Source: Thiohalophilus sp.
GTDB lineage: Bacteria > Pseudomonadota > Gammaproteobacteria > UBA6429 > Thiohalophilaceae
Direction: 5' to 3'
DNA: 64,000 nt
Assembly: GCF_034521165.1 (NCBI RefSeq)
Contig: NZ_JAXHMV010000008.1
Coordinates: 682,001 to 746,000 of the forward strand
A program made the translations under genes and the position numbers. Within the stretch, counting starts at the first letter, position 1. Each line of letters opens with the position of its first letter. The notes under the pieces are model-generated. The model worked only from the letters and a program-made list of their open reading frames with translations, was not told where the DNA came from and searched no databases. Below, piece after piece: positions 53,147 through 61,598 of this stretch.

Positions 53147-53548
53147 ATGTCCGCTCATCTGTTTACTTACGGCACCCTCGAATTACCCGAAGTGTTTGCG
53201 GCCGTGACCGGCCAGAGCCTGGACGGCACCCCGGCCAGGTTGAACGGCTATGCCCGTTATCGCCTGGAGGGCGAAGTCTACCCCGGCATTATTGTGACAC
53301 CGGGAGAGGGCTTGCAGGGAACATTATACCGGGATCTGGACCCCGCGATTCACCGCAAAATCGATCACTACGAAGATACCTGTTATGAAAAGCGGCAGGT
53401 CAGAGTGACGACAAAAGAGGGGTTGGAGTTGTTCGCCATGGCCTACGTGATCCCCGACGAAAAAGGCCGCCTGCTCTCATCCCGCCAGTGGGATCAACAA
53501 CAATTCATCGAACAACACCTGGAAAACTTCCTGCGTTATATTCGCTAG
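53147..53548 (+). CDS. Gamma-glutamylcyclotransferase-like (AIG2/GGCT) protein
   Basis: 133 residues from ATG 53147 behind an excellent ribosome site (AAAGGAGGGG). The family loop is LFTYGTLELP near the N-terminus, then LNGYARYRLEGEVYPGIIV and GTLYRDLDPAIHRKIDHYED, with the catalytic Glu in DHYEDTCYEK. Members release 5-oxoproline from gamma-glutamyl amines. It stands alone, followed by a repeat-filled spacer. Confidence 0.85.
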   Translation: MSAHLFTYGTLELPEVFAAVTGQSLDGTPARLNGYARYRLEGEVYPGIIVTPGEGLQGTLYRDLDPAIHRKIDHYEDTCYEKRQVRVTTKEGLELFAMAYVIPDEKGRLLSSRQWDQQQFIEQHLENFLRYIR

Positions 53549-53624
53549 GGAAAGTTGGCAGAAAAGCGAAGTTGGCAGACGTCAGATGGCAGTTGACAGC
53601 CAAAAAGCCCTGAATCAGAGTTTT

Positions 53625-53722
53625 GCCAACTGCCAACTGCCAACTGCCAACTGCCAACTGCCAACTGCCAACTGCCAACTGCCAACTGCCAACTGCCAAC
53701 TGCCAACTGCCAACTGCCAACT
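53625..53722. repeat. Fourteen tandem copies of a 7-bp unit (GCCAACT)
   Basis: GCCAACT is repeated 14 times without error, 98 bp. The heptamer reads open in several frames, which produces artificial peptides. Preceded by AGATGGCAGTTGACAGC, which also precedes the second tract at 54282. Confidence 0.95.
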
Positions 53723-53729
53723 CTCAACC

Positions 53730-54215
53730 CAATCCCTGTAGGAGCGGGCTTCGACCGCGACTGGTGCCAGATTCGGCAGTCGCGCCCGCGGGACGCTCCT
53801 ACAGGCTCACTATTCAGCCGTAGGTTACATTGGCGAAGCCTATGTGACGATTCCCGGTCGATTGTCAGGTAATGCTGCGCACAACCTGACCTAGGCTGCC
53901 GGGTTTAAATTCAACATTCAACATTCAAAATTCATCATTTAAAATTTCTCTGCCAACTCTCAACCCAATCCCTGTAGGAGCGGGCTTCGACCGCGACTGG
54001 TGCCAGATTCGGCAGTCGCGCCCGCGGGACGCTCCTACAGGCTCACTATTCAGCTATTTGCCAACGTTCAACCCAATCCCTGTAGGAGCGGGCTTCGACC
54101 GCGACTGGTGCCAGATTCGGCAGTCGCGCCCGTGGGGCGCTCCCACAGGCTCACTATTCAGCCGTAGGTCACATTGGCGAAGCTTATGTGACGATTCCCG
54201 GTCGATTGTCATGTA
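53730..54215. repeat. Three copies of an 88-bp palindromic repeat plus a paired 54-bp repeat
   Basis: CCTGTAGGAGCGGGCTTCGA...GACGCTCCTACAGG occurs at about 53730-53818, 53967-54054 and 54075-54162, each with matching ends able to pair. CGTAGGT-ACATTGGCGAAG follows copies 1 and 3. An AT-rich word (AACATTCAAAATTC) separates copies 1 and 2. This is dispersed-repeat material with no coding content. Confidence 0.85.
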
Positions 54216-54281
54216 GCGGTGAAAAGAAAGTTGACAGTTTTCAGATGGCAGTTGACAGCAAAAACTGAATTAGAATTTTCT

Positions 54282-54330
54282 GCCATCTGCCATCTGCCAT
54301 CTGCCATCTGCCATCTGCCATCTGCCAACT
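54282..54330. repeat. Six tandem copies of GCCATCT plus one GCCAACT
   Basis: A second heptamer tract, whose unit differs from the first by one base (GCCATCT instead of GCCAACT), ending in a single GCCAACT. It ends a few bases before the stop codon of the ABC exporter. Confidence 0.9.
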
Positions 54331-54336
54331 CCGATT

Positions 54337-56172
54337 TTATGCCTGTTTTCCGTAAAGCCGTTGATACAGCCCGCCGGCTTCGATCAACTCTTCGTGCGAG
54401 CCATGTTCGATAATATGCCCATCCTCGAAGACATAGACCCGATCGGCCTGGCGCACCGCGCTGAGCCGGTGGGCGATGATCAACGTGGTGCGTTCCTGCA
54501 GGTAATCATGCAGGGCCCGGTGCAGGCGTGCTTCGGTGTCGATATCCAGGGCCGAGGTGGCTTCATCCAGAATGACGATTTTCGGGTTGGCCAGGATCAT
54601 GCGGGCAATGGCCAGGCGCTGCTGCTGGCCGCCGGAGAGGCGCACGCCCTGGCGGCCGATCAGCGTGTCCAGCCTGTGCGGCATCTGTAAGACGATCTCT
54701 TCGAGCTGGGCAATGCGCAGAGCCTGCCACAGTTGTGCGTCGTCCTGTTCCTCTCCCAGGGTCAGGTTGTGGCGAACGGTGTCATTGAACATGGCCGGCT
54801 GCTGCAGCACCGTGACGACGTTCTCGCGCACCACATCCAGACCAATGCGGGTAATCGGCACATCATCGAAATAGAGCATGCCGCTGTCAAAGGGATAGAT
54901 GCCAAGCAGCACCTGAACCAGCGTGGATTTGCCGCCGCCGCTGGCGCCGACCAGCGCGATTTTCTCCCCCGGTTTGACGTTCAGCGAAACATGACGCAAC
55001 ACCGGTTCGTTGTCGCCATAGGTAAAACTGATGTCGTCCAGGCGAATGCCGGTGGTGATCTTGCCGGAAAACGGATTCTGATGATGGGGATAGCGGGGCT
55101 CCAGGCGCAGGTCGAGCAGGGTATTGATGCGCTGCAGGGCGGCTTTCGCGGAATAGAACGCATACTGCAGGTTCAGCAGTTCCTGCACCGGTGTCATCAT
55201 GAACCACAGATAACCGAACACCGCCATCATCTGGCCAATGGTCAGATCCGAGAACACCACCATTAACATGCCGATGGCGCGAAAGCTGTCAAAGCCGAGC
55301 AGAAACACGCCGAACGAGAGTCGACTGGCGGCATCGGATTTCCAGGAGTAGTCGGCCGAGTGGCTTTTCACCCGGCGTGCGGCGTCGATCACCCGGCCCA
55401 GATAATGGCGCTCGCGATTACTGGCGCGTATCTGGCGCACCGCGTCGAGGGTTTCCACCAGGGATTCCTGAAACAGCTCAAAGGCCTTGTTCTCGCGCTT
55501 TTTGAGTGTCTTGACCTTTTTGCCCAGAGTGACGGTGAAATAGATCACCAGCGGATTGAGAAACAGGATAAACAGGGCCAGTTGCCAGTGCAGCCAGAGC
55601 AATACCGCGGTAACCCCGATCAGCGACAGGCCGGCAATCAGGGTCTTGCTCACCGACTGGCCGATAAACTCGTCGATGGCATTGAGATCGGTCACAAAGT
55701 AGGAGGCCACCGTCCCGCTGCCGAGGGTTTCGTACTCGGCCATGGAGATGCGTCGCAGGCGATTTAACAGCGTGCGACGAATGCGATACACCACATCCTT
55801 GGCCACCAGGGTGAACTGGCGAGTCTGCCAGACTGTGAACATGATCGAACTCAGGCGCAGTAATACAGTGACCAGCAGGATGAACAGAATATACAGCACC
55901 GGACCGTGCCACGGCGCGGGAAACAGCCCCTGCATAAACCCGACCAGCGGCCCGGGCTGTTCCAGCAACACCTCGTCCACCAGCAGCGGCATCATCAACG
56001 GGATGGGCACGCTGGCCAGCACCGCGACCACGGCAATGAGGTTGGCCTTGACCAGCTCGCGTTTGTGGCGCAGCGTTGCATTGAGAATGTAGGACCAGCC
56101 GTATCCCTGCGCCGGCGCGGAGGCGGCGTCGTCATCAACCGGCACCGGCCGGGTTGGGGAGGAAGTGGTCAT
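54337..56172 (-). CDS. ABC exporter, MsbA-like (fused membrane and ATPase domains)
   Basis: 611 residues. Six membrane helices in the first 330 residues, then an ATPase domain with Walker A GASGGGKST, Q-loop VLQQPAMFNDT, signature LSGGQQQRLAIARM and Walker B VILDEATSALD. As a half-transporter it should form a homodimer and export lipids or hydrophobic compounds. The order with a 183-residue hypothetical gene 28 bp upstream suggests an operon. The substrate is unknown. Confidence 0.9.
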   Translation of the reverse strand: MTTSSPTRPVPVDDDAASAPAQGYGWSYILNATLRHKRELVKANLIAVVAVLASVPIPLMMPLLVDEVLLEQPGPLVGFMQGLFPAPWHGPVLYILFILLVTVLLRLSSIMFTVWQTRQFTLVAKDVVYRIRRTLLNRLRRISMAEYETLGSGTVASYFVTDLNAIDEFIGQSVSKTLIAGLSLIGVTAVLLWLHWQLALFILFLNPLVIYFTVTLGKKVKTLKKRENKAFELFQESLVETLDAVRQIRASNRERHYLGRVIDAARRVKSHSADYSWKSDAASRLSFGVFLLGFDSFRAIGMLMVVFSDLTIGQMMAVFGYLWFMMTPVQELLNLQYAFYSAKAALQRINTLLDLRLEPRYPHHQNPFSGKITTGIRLDDISFTYGDNEPVLRHVSLNVKPGEKIALVGASGGGKSTLVQVLLGIYPFDSGMLYFDDVPITRIGLDVVRENVVTVLQQPAMFNDTVRHNLTLGEEQDDAQLWQALRIAQLEEIVLQMPHRLDTLIGRQGVRLSGGQQQRLAIARMILANPKIVILDEATSALDIDTEARLHRALHDYLQERTTLIIAHRLSAVRQADRVYVFEDGHIIEHGSHEELIEAGGLYQRLYGKQA

Positions 56173-56200
56173 ACAATGGCGTCGGGGCTGGCGGATCGGG

Positions 56201-56752
56201 TTACTGGGGCGACAGCTGGTTGAGTTCTTCGAGAATATTCAGCACCAGTTGTTCGCCGCTCGGTCCCATGCCTTTACATAATACGTCGGGGTCCCGCTCG
56301 CCCTGCAACAGACGGTTAATAATCCCGCCCAGCTGGCGCATGTCGCCGGGGACTTGAATCATGTATTCGGCCATGTTGGCCAGCGCCTGTAACGCCTCGC
56401 TGTTACCGTGATTGGCGGCGTGGATCATCTGCGCCAGGCCCGGGGCGGCGATGGTCGGATCGGCCTGCACCTCGGGATCGGGCAGGGTCTCGGGGTTTTG
56501 CAGTCCCTGCAAAATAGCCTGGACGATTACCTGATCTTCCTCATCCAGATTCAGCAGCAGCGATTCGTCCCGTTGCCCCTGCAAAATGGATTCGATGCGA
56601 TCCACCAGTGCGTGCCAGTTCTGTTCCCGGGCCATTTGCAACATCGGTTCCAGCCGCTGCCGCTCTTCGGCATTGAGGCAGGCCTTGACCACCTGCTGGA
56701 TGAGCGGGGCGTGGGTTTGTCGAATCTGTTGATCGCGTTCTGATATACTCAT
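56201..56752 (-). CDS. Conserved hypothetical protein upstream of the ABC exporter
   Basis: I chose ATG 56752 (MSISERDQQIRQ), with CGGAG upstream. 183 residues, acidic, with no signal peptide or membrane helix. It is all helical: LIQQVVKACLNAEERQRLEPML, then ALVDRIESILQGQRDESLLLNLDEEDQVIVQAILQGL, then HAANHGNSEALQALANMAEYM. The repeating helix pairs suggest a small alpha-solenoid. It probably works with the exporter. Not recognised. Confidence 0.65.
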   Translation of the reverse strand: MSISERDQQIRQTHAPLIQQVVKACLNAEERQRLEPMLQMAREQNWHALVDRIESILQGQRDESLLLNLDEEDQVIVQAILQGLQNPETLPDPEVQADPTIAAPGLAQMIHAANHGNSEALQALANMAEYMIQVPGDMRQLGGIINRLLQGERDPDVLCKGMGPSGEQLVLNILEELNQLSPQ

Positions 56753-56855
56753 TGCAACTACTCCGGAAAAACGAACCGCTATTGTTTCCAATATCCGGGT
56801 CAGGATCAAATCGGCTGCCGGATGGGGCGGAAGCAATAATTAAAAAGGGGGTTCA

Positions 56856-57275
56856 ATGGCGAGGAGGGAAATTACCTGGGTCGGAATCGGCTGGCGCTTT
56901 CTGGCGGCACTGGTGCTGGTCTTCTGTACCTATAACCCGGAAGGCTACTCATTCGTCCACTGGGCGGCTGACACTGCGCAGGGGCCGCTGTCGCTGAAGA
57001 TCTTTGTCGGAATCCTGCTGATTATCGGCTGGACGATTTTTATTCGCGCCACACTCGGCTCGCTGGGCGGCTTTGGCATGCTGCTGGTGGTCGCGCTGTT
57101 CGCCTCAATGCTGTGGTTGCTGAGGGAATGGGGCGTGATCCCGCGTGGTTCGTTTGACACCGTGGCCTACATGGTCCTGTTTGTCATCAGCGCCCTGCTG
57201 GCCGTGGGCATGACCTGGTCGCATATCCGCCGGCGCCTGAGCGGCCAGTTCGATATTGATGATGTCGAAGACTGA
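56856..57275 (+). CDS. Small four-helix inner-membrane protein (DUF6524-like)
   Basis: 139 residues. The start MARREITWVGIGWRFLAALVLVFCTYNPEGYSF is followed by four membrane helices and a cytoplasmic end with HIRRRLSGQFDIDDVED. The block TYNPEGYSFVHW is a recognisable conserved piece of this family. Function unknown. It is divergent from the hypothetical-ABC operon and followed by the exonuclease gene 30 bp later. Confidence 0.72.
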   Translation: MARREITWVGIGWRFLAALVLVFCTYNPEGYSFVHWAADTAQGPLSLKIFVGILLIIGWTIFIRATLGSLGGFGMLLVVALFASMLWLLREWGVIPRGSFDTVAYMVLFVISALLAVGMTWSHIRRRLSGQFDIDDVED

Positions 57276-57304
57276 ACCATTGCAGCGCAGCCCGGGCCGA
57301 TAAG

Positions 57305-57898
57305 ATGGCGAAAAAACCGGAAATTTATGTCAGCGTGGATATCGAGGCCGACGGCCCGATTCCCGGTCCCCATTCGATGCTCAGTATCGGCGCGGTCGCC
57401 TATGACGAGGCCGGCGAGGAAATCGCCCATTACAGCGCCAATCTCGACACCCTGGAAGACGCCACCGCCCACCCGCGCATGGAAGCCTGGTGGCAACACT
57501 TCCCCGAGGCCTGGGCCGCCTGCCGGGAAAACACCCGGCCGCCGCAAGCGGTGATGAGCGAGTTCGCCGACTGGCTCGACCAGTTGCCGGGCAATCCCAT
57601 TTTCACCGCCTGGCCGGCGACCTGGGACTTTATGTGGATCTACTGGTACCTGCTGCGCTTCACCGATCGGCGCGCCTTCGGCGAGCACGGCATCGACATG
57701 CGCTCCTATGCCATGGGCATGCGCAAACGGCCGTTTCGCGAGTGCGGCAAGCCCTACCTGCCCAACCGCTGGTTCTCCGAACAGGAACACAATCATATCG
57801 CCCTGGACGATGCCCGTGAGCAGGGCGAACTGTTCGTGAACATGCTGCGGGAAAACCTTCATGGAAAATCATCCGGCAACGATGACGATGAGCGCTGA
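57305..57898 (+). CDS. DEDD-type 3'-5' exonuclease-like protein
   Basis: 197 residues. Exonuclease motif I SVDIEADGPIPG with Asp and Glu, a middle motif in TAWPATWDFMWIYWYL with Asp, and motif III HNHIALDDAREQG with His and Asp five apart. This is the RNase-T/exonuclease fold, so it should trim 3' ends of DNA or RNA. The C-terminal tail is polar. It overlaps the next gene by 38 bp in another frame, so the two are co-transcribed. Confidence 0.8.
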   Translation: MAKKPEIYVSVDIEADGPIPGPHSMLSIGAVAYDEAGEEIAHYSANLDTLEDATAHPRMEAWWQHFPEAWAACRENTRPPQAVMSEFADWLDQLPGNPIFTAWPATWDFMWIYWYLLRFTDRRAFGEHGIDMRSYAMGMRKRPFRECGKPYLPNRWFSEQEHNHIALDDAREQGELFVNMLRENLHGKSSGNDDDER

Positions 57899-58850
57899 TA
57901 CCCTGACACATACGATCCATATCGGTATCAGCAGCTGCCTGCTGGGCCAGGAGGTGCGTTACGACGGCGGGCACAAACGCAATGTGTATGTCCTGAATAA
58001 CCTGAGCGAGTATTTCGAATTTGTTCCGTATTGTCCCGAAGTGGCGATCGGGCTGGGTATTCCCCGCCCGCCGATCCGGCTGGTGCGCCGCGAAGACGGG
58101 ATACACGCGGTCGGCAGCGAAGACCCGACGATGGACAAGACCGACGCGCTGCGTGACTATGCCTTCGAGGTCGCCGGCCAGCTGCAACAGATTTCCGGCT
58201 ATATATTAAAGAAAGACTCGCCCAGCTGTGGCATGGAGCGGGTGCGGGTGTTCGATCACAACAACGTTCCCGCCAAAACCGGCAGCGGCATTTATGCCGA
58301 AACCCTGATGCAGTGCCTGCCCAACCTGCCGTTCGAGGAAGAGGGGCGGCTGATGGATCCCGTATTGCGCGAGAACTTCATCGAGCGGGTGTTCGTCTAT
58401 TATCGCTGGCAACAGATGCTGCAAGCCGGCCTGAGCCCCTCGGCACTGGTCGACTTCCATTCGCGGCACAAATTCAACGTGCTGGCCCACGACGAGCCCG
58501 CCTACCGCCGGCTGGGCCGTCTGGTCGCCGACGCCGGCAAGGAGCACCTGCATTCACTGGCCGGCAGCTACATCGACATCCTGATGCAGGCGCTGAAAAT
58601 CCCCGCCACGCGCAAGCGGCATACCAACGTACTGATGCATGTCATGGGCTACCTGAAAAACTCGCTGGACGGCGACGACAAACAGGAACTGCTCGAAGTC
58701 CTGGAAAAATACCGCCTCGGCCAGGTGCCCCTGATCGTGCCCATCACCCTGCTTAAACACCACCTGCGCAAAAATCCACAGCCCTACATCGATCAGCAAT
58801 ACTACATGAATCCCTATCCCGAGGAACTCATGCTGCGCAACAGCCTGTAA
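57861..58850 (+). CDS. DUF523-DUF1722 fusion protein (YbgA/TudS-like)
   Basis: 329 residues, or slightly fewer if an internal ATG (57882 or 57888) starts it. The N-terminal DUF523 domain (about 18-165) has SSCLLGQEVRYDGGHKRN, VPYCPEVAIGLGIPRPPIRL and KDSPSCGM. These three Cys match the 4Fe-4S ligands of the thiouracil desulfurase TudS. The C-terminal DUF1722 domain has DFHSRHKFNVLAHD and KRHTNVLMHVMGYLK. The domain pair is that of E. coli YbgA. It may remove sulfur from thiolated bases or act in DNA repair. Confidence 0.85.
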   Translation: MENHPATMTMSADTLTHTIHIGISSCLLGQEVRYDGGHKRNVYVLNNLSEYFEFVPYCPEVAIGLGIPRPPIRLVRREDGIHAVGSEDPTMDKTDALRDYAFEVAGQLQQISGYILKKDSPSCGMERVRVFDHNNVPAKTGSGIYAETLMQCLPNLPFEEEGRLMDPVLRENFIERVFVYYRWQQMLQAGLSPSALVDFHSRHKFNVLAHDEPAYRRLGRLVADAGKEHLHSLAGSYIDILMQALKIPATRKRHTNVLMHVMGYLKNSLDGDDKQELLEVLEKYRLGQVPLIVPITLLKHHLRKNPQPYIDQQYYMNPYPEELMLRNSL

Positions 58851-59053
58851 GTGATTAACCACCAGGACACGATATTCACCAGCAAGACAAGATATTAACC
58901 ACCAAGACGCCAAGGCACCAAGAAAAATAATGTTTACAAGCCATTACCGTGTTGAACTGTATACAAACACTTCCTGAATAAGTCTTTGACAGAATAAATA
59001 TTAACTTTGTGTCTTGGTGTCTTGGTGGTGAGATTCTTAGTCAGGAGAACCCC

Positions 59054-59350
59054 ATGGCGACTAAAAAGAAAACCTCGCGCTGGTCACAGAAAGTCACCGA
59101 GCAAAGCGACGCCCTGGAACTGGATGAAGGCGTCTTCACCTGGAAGGACCCGAAGAAGATCGCCAAATCCCTGCGCGACTCCGCCGAGGCCAGCACCCGC
59201 CGCAAGACCGAACCCTACCGCTCCGCCATGTCCATGCTGGTCTTCTACATCAACCGCGCCGGCAAGAACCTCGACAAGCAGCAATTGCAGATCCTGGAAC
59301 AGGCCAAGGACGAATTACGGACGCTGTACGGCAGGGAGAAGAAAAAATAG
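59054..59350 (+). CDS. DUF3175 family small basic protein
   Basis: 98 residues from ATG 59054; an earlier in-frame start at 59009 is unlikely because it precedes the ribosome site. Basic start and end (MATKKKTSRWSQKV, GREKKK), with FTWKDPKKIAKSLRDSAE and MLVFYINRAGKNL in between, the DUF3175 pattern. Perhaps nucleic-acid associated. Function unknown. Confidence 0.75.
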   Translation: MATKKKTSRWSQKVTEQSDALELDEGVFTWKDPKKIAKSLRDSAEASTRRKTEPYRSAMSMLVFYINRAGKNLDKQQLQILEQAKDELRTLYGREKKK

Positions 59351-59783
59351 CCGCCCGCCCCGGAGAAAACGACAAATTCCCGCCAAATCGCATTGACCTG
59401 TTCTGATTATGGGTTATACATTTAACTACAAACATATTGAATATAGCCAGGGTTAAGGAATGACTGTTTTCGACCCAAAGCGGTCATCCAGAAGGCTCAA
59501 TAAAGAAAAGCGATGTCGGACAAATTCCCGGATACCTCGAGGTCCTGTCGCCTTCGACAATTCGCCTGCGTCAGGGTAAAGCCCAATATCTCGACAAAAC
59601 GAGGCTTTGCCAACCTCGAAAAGCCCCTTCCTCCCTGCTACGATTATGGGTAATGTCTGTAATATCAGGACCCGGGTCTGGAATAGACAGAATCTGTCTA
59701 TATCCTGGAAAAGGCAGATTCTGTGTAAATCACTGTTATGTTTACGGGCGAAATCGAAAACGCATAATCTAGAGAGACATAAA
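59351..59783. other. Spacer with repeat copy C (59683-59739) at the left edge of an AT-rich island
   Basis: No gene seen. GC content falls towards the right. 59683-59739 is the inverted counterpart of the repeat at 14434 (ATAGACAGAATCTG, TATCCTGG, AGGCAGATTCTG, AATCACTGTTA). It is the promoter-proximal sequence of the PIN-like gene. Confidence 0.6.
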
Positions 59784-60755
59784 ATGTCGTCGTACATAGT
59801 TTTTGACACAAATTACCTGAGGTCTCTTGGATCAAACGATTATCTTGAAGGAAACATCCCTGAAAGATTGCGCACTCAAATTCAAATTGCAATTAAAAGA
59901 GGTGATGCAGTCGCTATTCCTAGAACGGTTCAGTTAGAGCTGAATGCATGGGTTAAAGACTTGGCAGCCAAAGATGCTGCTAACATTCGGAAAGCGTGGG
60001 AGCTGCTAAACGAAAAAGGATTTAATGTATCGCCTAAACCAGAAGAAACAGAAAATATAGTTGATGTATATGGCATTATTAAGAAGCGATTTTCTGAAGT
60101 CTATTTGCTTGAGCCGGGAATAGAAAACTACCTAGATGCAGAGCAACGAACATCATTTCGGCTCCCTCCACATCCAAAAAACGCAGAAGGAGAGGAGTTT
60201 AGAGACAGGATAATTTGGAGTCAGCTGATATCGATCTCTAAAAAATCAGCATTACCGATAGTGATTGTCTCAAGTGACAAAATATTTGAAAACGGCGCCA
60301 ACACTGAAGAAGGCAAGTCTGCCCGAATAATTAATTTAAAAAGCGAGGATGATCTAAATCAATTGTTGGATAAGCGTCCCGCCCCGATTCAAAATCTTAT
60401 AAACGATATATTTATATTTAGCGATAAACTAGCACAAAACAACATAATATTGTGTGAGGATAATATTAGCCGAGTAGAAGACTTTCGGTCCAAGAAAGAA
60501 GCGAATGGAAATATGACAAGTAAATTTGTTTTAGTTACGGATGAGGCCAATGCTCTTCCACCTAGAATTAATGGGAATCTAATATATCATGCTGATGTCC
60601 CAGTAATACTTGATTTAAAGCTAGCTGATATAGTGGTGCAAATCCACAGGGAATTTACTCCCCAGGAAGAAATACAAAGTGAAATAAGACGTCAAATGGA
60701 ATCCTCTAAACGTCAATTTTTAGAGGCTGAGCTCAAAAACTTAATTGGTGACTGA
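59784..60755 (+). CDS. PIN-like nuclease domain protein (DUF4935 type)
   Basis: 323 residues from ATG 59784 (AGAGAGACAT before it). N-terminal IVFDTNYLRS supplies the first Asp (residue 8), IPRTVQLELNAW an acidic residue, EFRDRIIWSQLI another Asp and PIVIVSSDKIF the last. This is the spacing of PIN-like RNases. The C-terminal half (about 190-323) is of unknown fold. AT-rich codon use differs from its neighbours. It is 3 bp before a 141-residue companion, forming a two-gene cassette that may be a toxin or defence unit. An integrase remnant lies just downstream. Confidence 0.7.
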   Translation: MSSYIVFDTNYLRSLGSNDYLEGNIPERLRTQIQIAIKRGDAVAIPRTVQLELNAWVKDLAAKDAANIRKAWELLNEKGFNVSPKPEETENIVDVYGIIKKRFSEVYLLEPGIENYLDAEQRTSFRLPPHPKNAEGEEFRDRIIWSQLISISKKSALPIVIVSSDKIFENGANTEEGKSARIINLKSEDDLNQLLDKRPAPIQNLINDIFIFSDKLAQNNIILCEDNISRVEDFRSKKEANGNMTSKFVLVTDEANALPPRINGNLIYHADVPVILDLKLADIVVQIHREFTPQEEIQSEIRRQMESSKRQFLEAELKNLIGD

Positions 60756-60758
60756 AAC

Positions 60759-61184
60759 ATGGACTTTAAAATAGGGTCGGTCAGTTTTAATAGTGTAAAA
60801 ATCCCTTTGCTTTGGGGAAAGAAAGCTATTTTGTCTCATTCAAATGGTGCTCTTTCGGTAATTGACCTAAGCGGTGAAAAAGCCAAACCTCAAATTGTCG
60901 TTGACGAGCCATGGAATGAAATTGAATACGCTGAGAAAGAGGATGGGTTCGTAATATACGAAAACGAAATACAGTCATATTTCTACTCACCTACGAGAAA
61001 AATATTTAGAGATTTGACTGGAAGGTTGCCTGAGTGCGAGCTCGGAAAAGAGTTCACAAGAATAGGTACTAATAAAATCGGCGGTGGGATGGTTTCAGGA
61101 TTTGGCGTGGGAATTGGCGTATCTGAAAATGGCTTTTTTATGGGCGGCCCAATACCGGAGGGCTTAGCTAGTTTAAAACTGTGA
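60759..61184 (+). CDS. Unknown companion of the PIN-like protein
   Basis: 141 residues, no signal peptide. A run of beta strands (MDFKIGSVSFNSVKIPLLWG, AILSHSNGALSVIDL) is followed by a Gly-rich part (GGGMVSGFGVGIGVSENGFFMGG). Possibly a small beta domain. Directly coupled to the PIN-like gene (3-bp gap), so likely an antitoxin, immunity or partner protein, but no family was recognised. Confidence 0.55.
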   Translation: MDFKIGSVSFNSVKIPLLWGKKAILSHSNGALSVIDLSGEKAKPQIVVDEPWNEIEYAEKEDGFVIYENEIQSYFYSPTRKIFRDLTGRLPECELGKEFTRIGTNKIGGGMVSGFGVGIGVSENGFFMGGPIPEGLASLKL

Positions 61185-61346
61185 AAAAAATAACCAAGCC
61201 ATCCATCGGATGCCAAAACCTTCGCTTCGTTGCGGCTTTGCCACCAGCGGAACGGGGTCAGGTCCAACATTCAAACATTCAAGTTGTTGAGTTGAACAGG
61301 ATAATTAGGAACAGACCACGATTTGACGCGTAGCTCCAATGGCCGC

Positions 61347-61490
61347 TCATGGCCGGTAAGTGACCATACCTGGCCACCCACTGCCCAATTCCAGTTTGAT
61401 TTCAGTTTGTTCCGCCATTTTTAGTACATCATCTACCTCAATACCCAGATAGCGGGCTGTGCCCCAGCTTTGTATGGCCAGGTTACAGCT
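61347..61490 (-). pseudogene. C-terminal remnant of a tyrosine site-specific integrase
   Basis: On the minus strand the frame reads CNLAIQSWGTARYLGIEVDD followed by VLKMAEQTEIKLELGSG to a stop at 61347-61349. The words RYLGIEVDD and LKMAEQTEI are the C-terminal tail seen in integrases that carry LGHTKLESTVRYLG; the conserved GHTK-like part before it is missing. A decayed end of a mobile-element recombinase, beside the PIN-like cassette. Confidence 0.6.
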
Positions 61491-61598
61491 AAACTACACG
61501 CATATGCTTCAGACAAAAAATCTGAAAGGTTTGCAAATGATTTTCTTACTGCTATGATTTATAAGGGGAAATTAACAATTCAGTAAAGGTGGGGAGGT

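Noticed and set aside
53505..53823. Peptide repeats encoded by the heptamer tract
   Set aside because: A 7-bp unit free of stop codons gives open frames on both strands; there is no start context or other coding sign.
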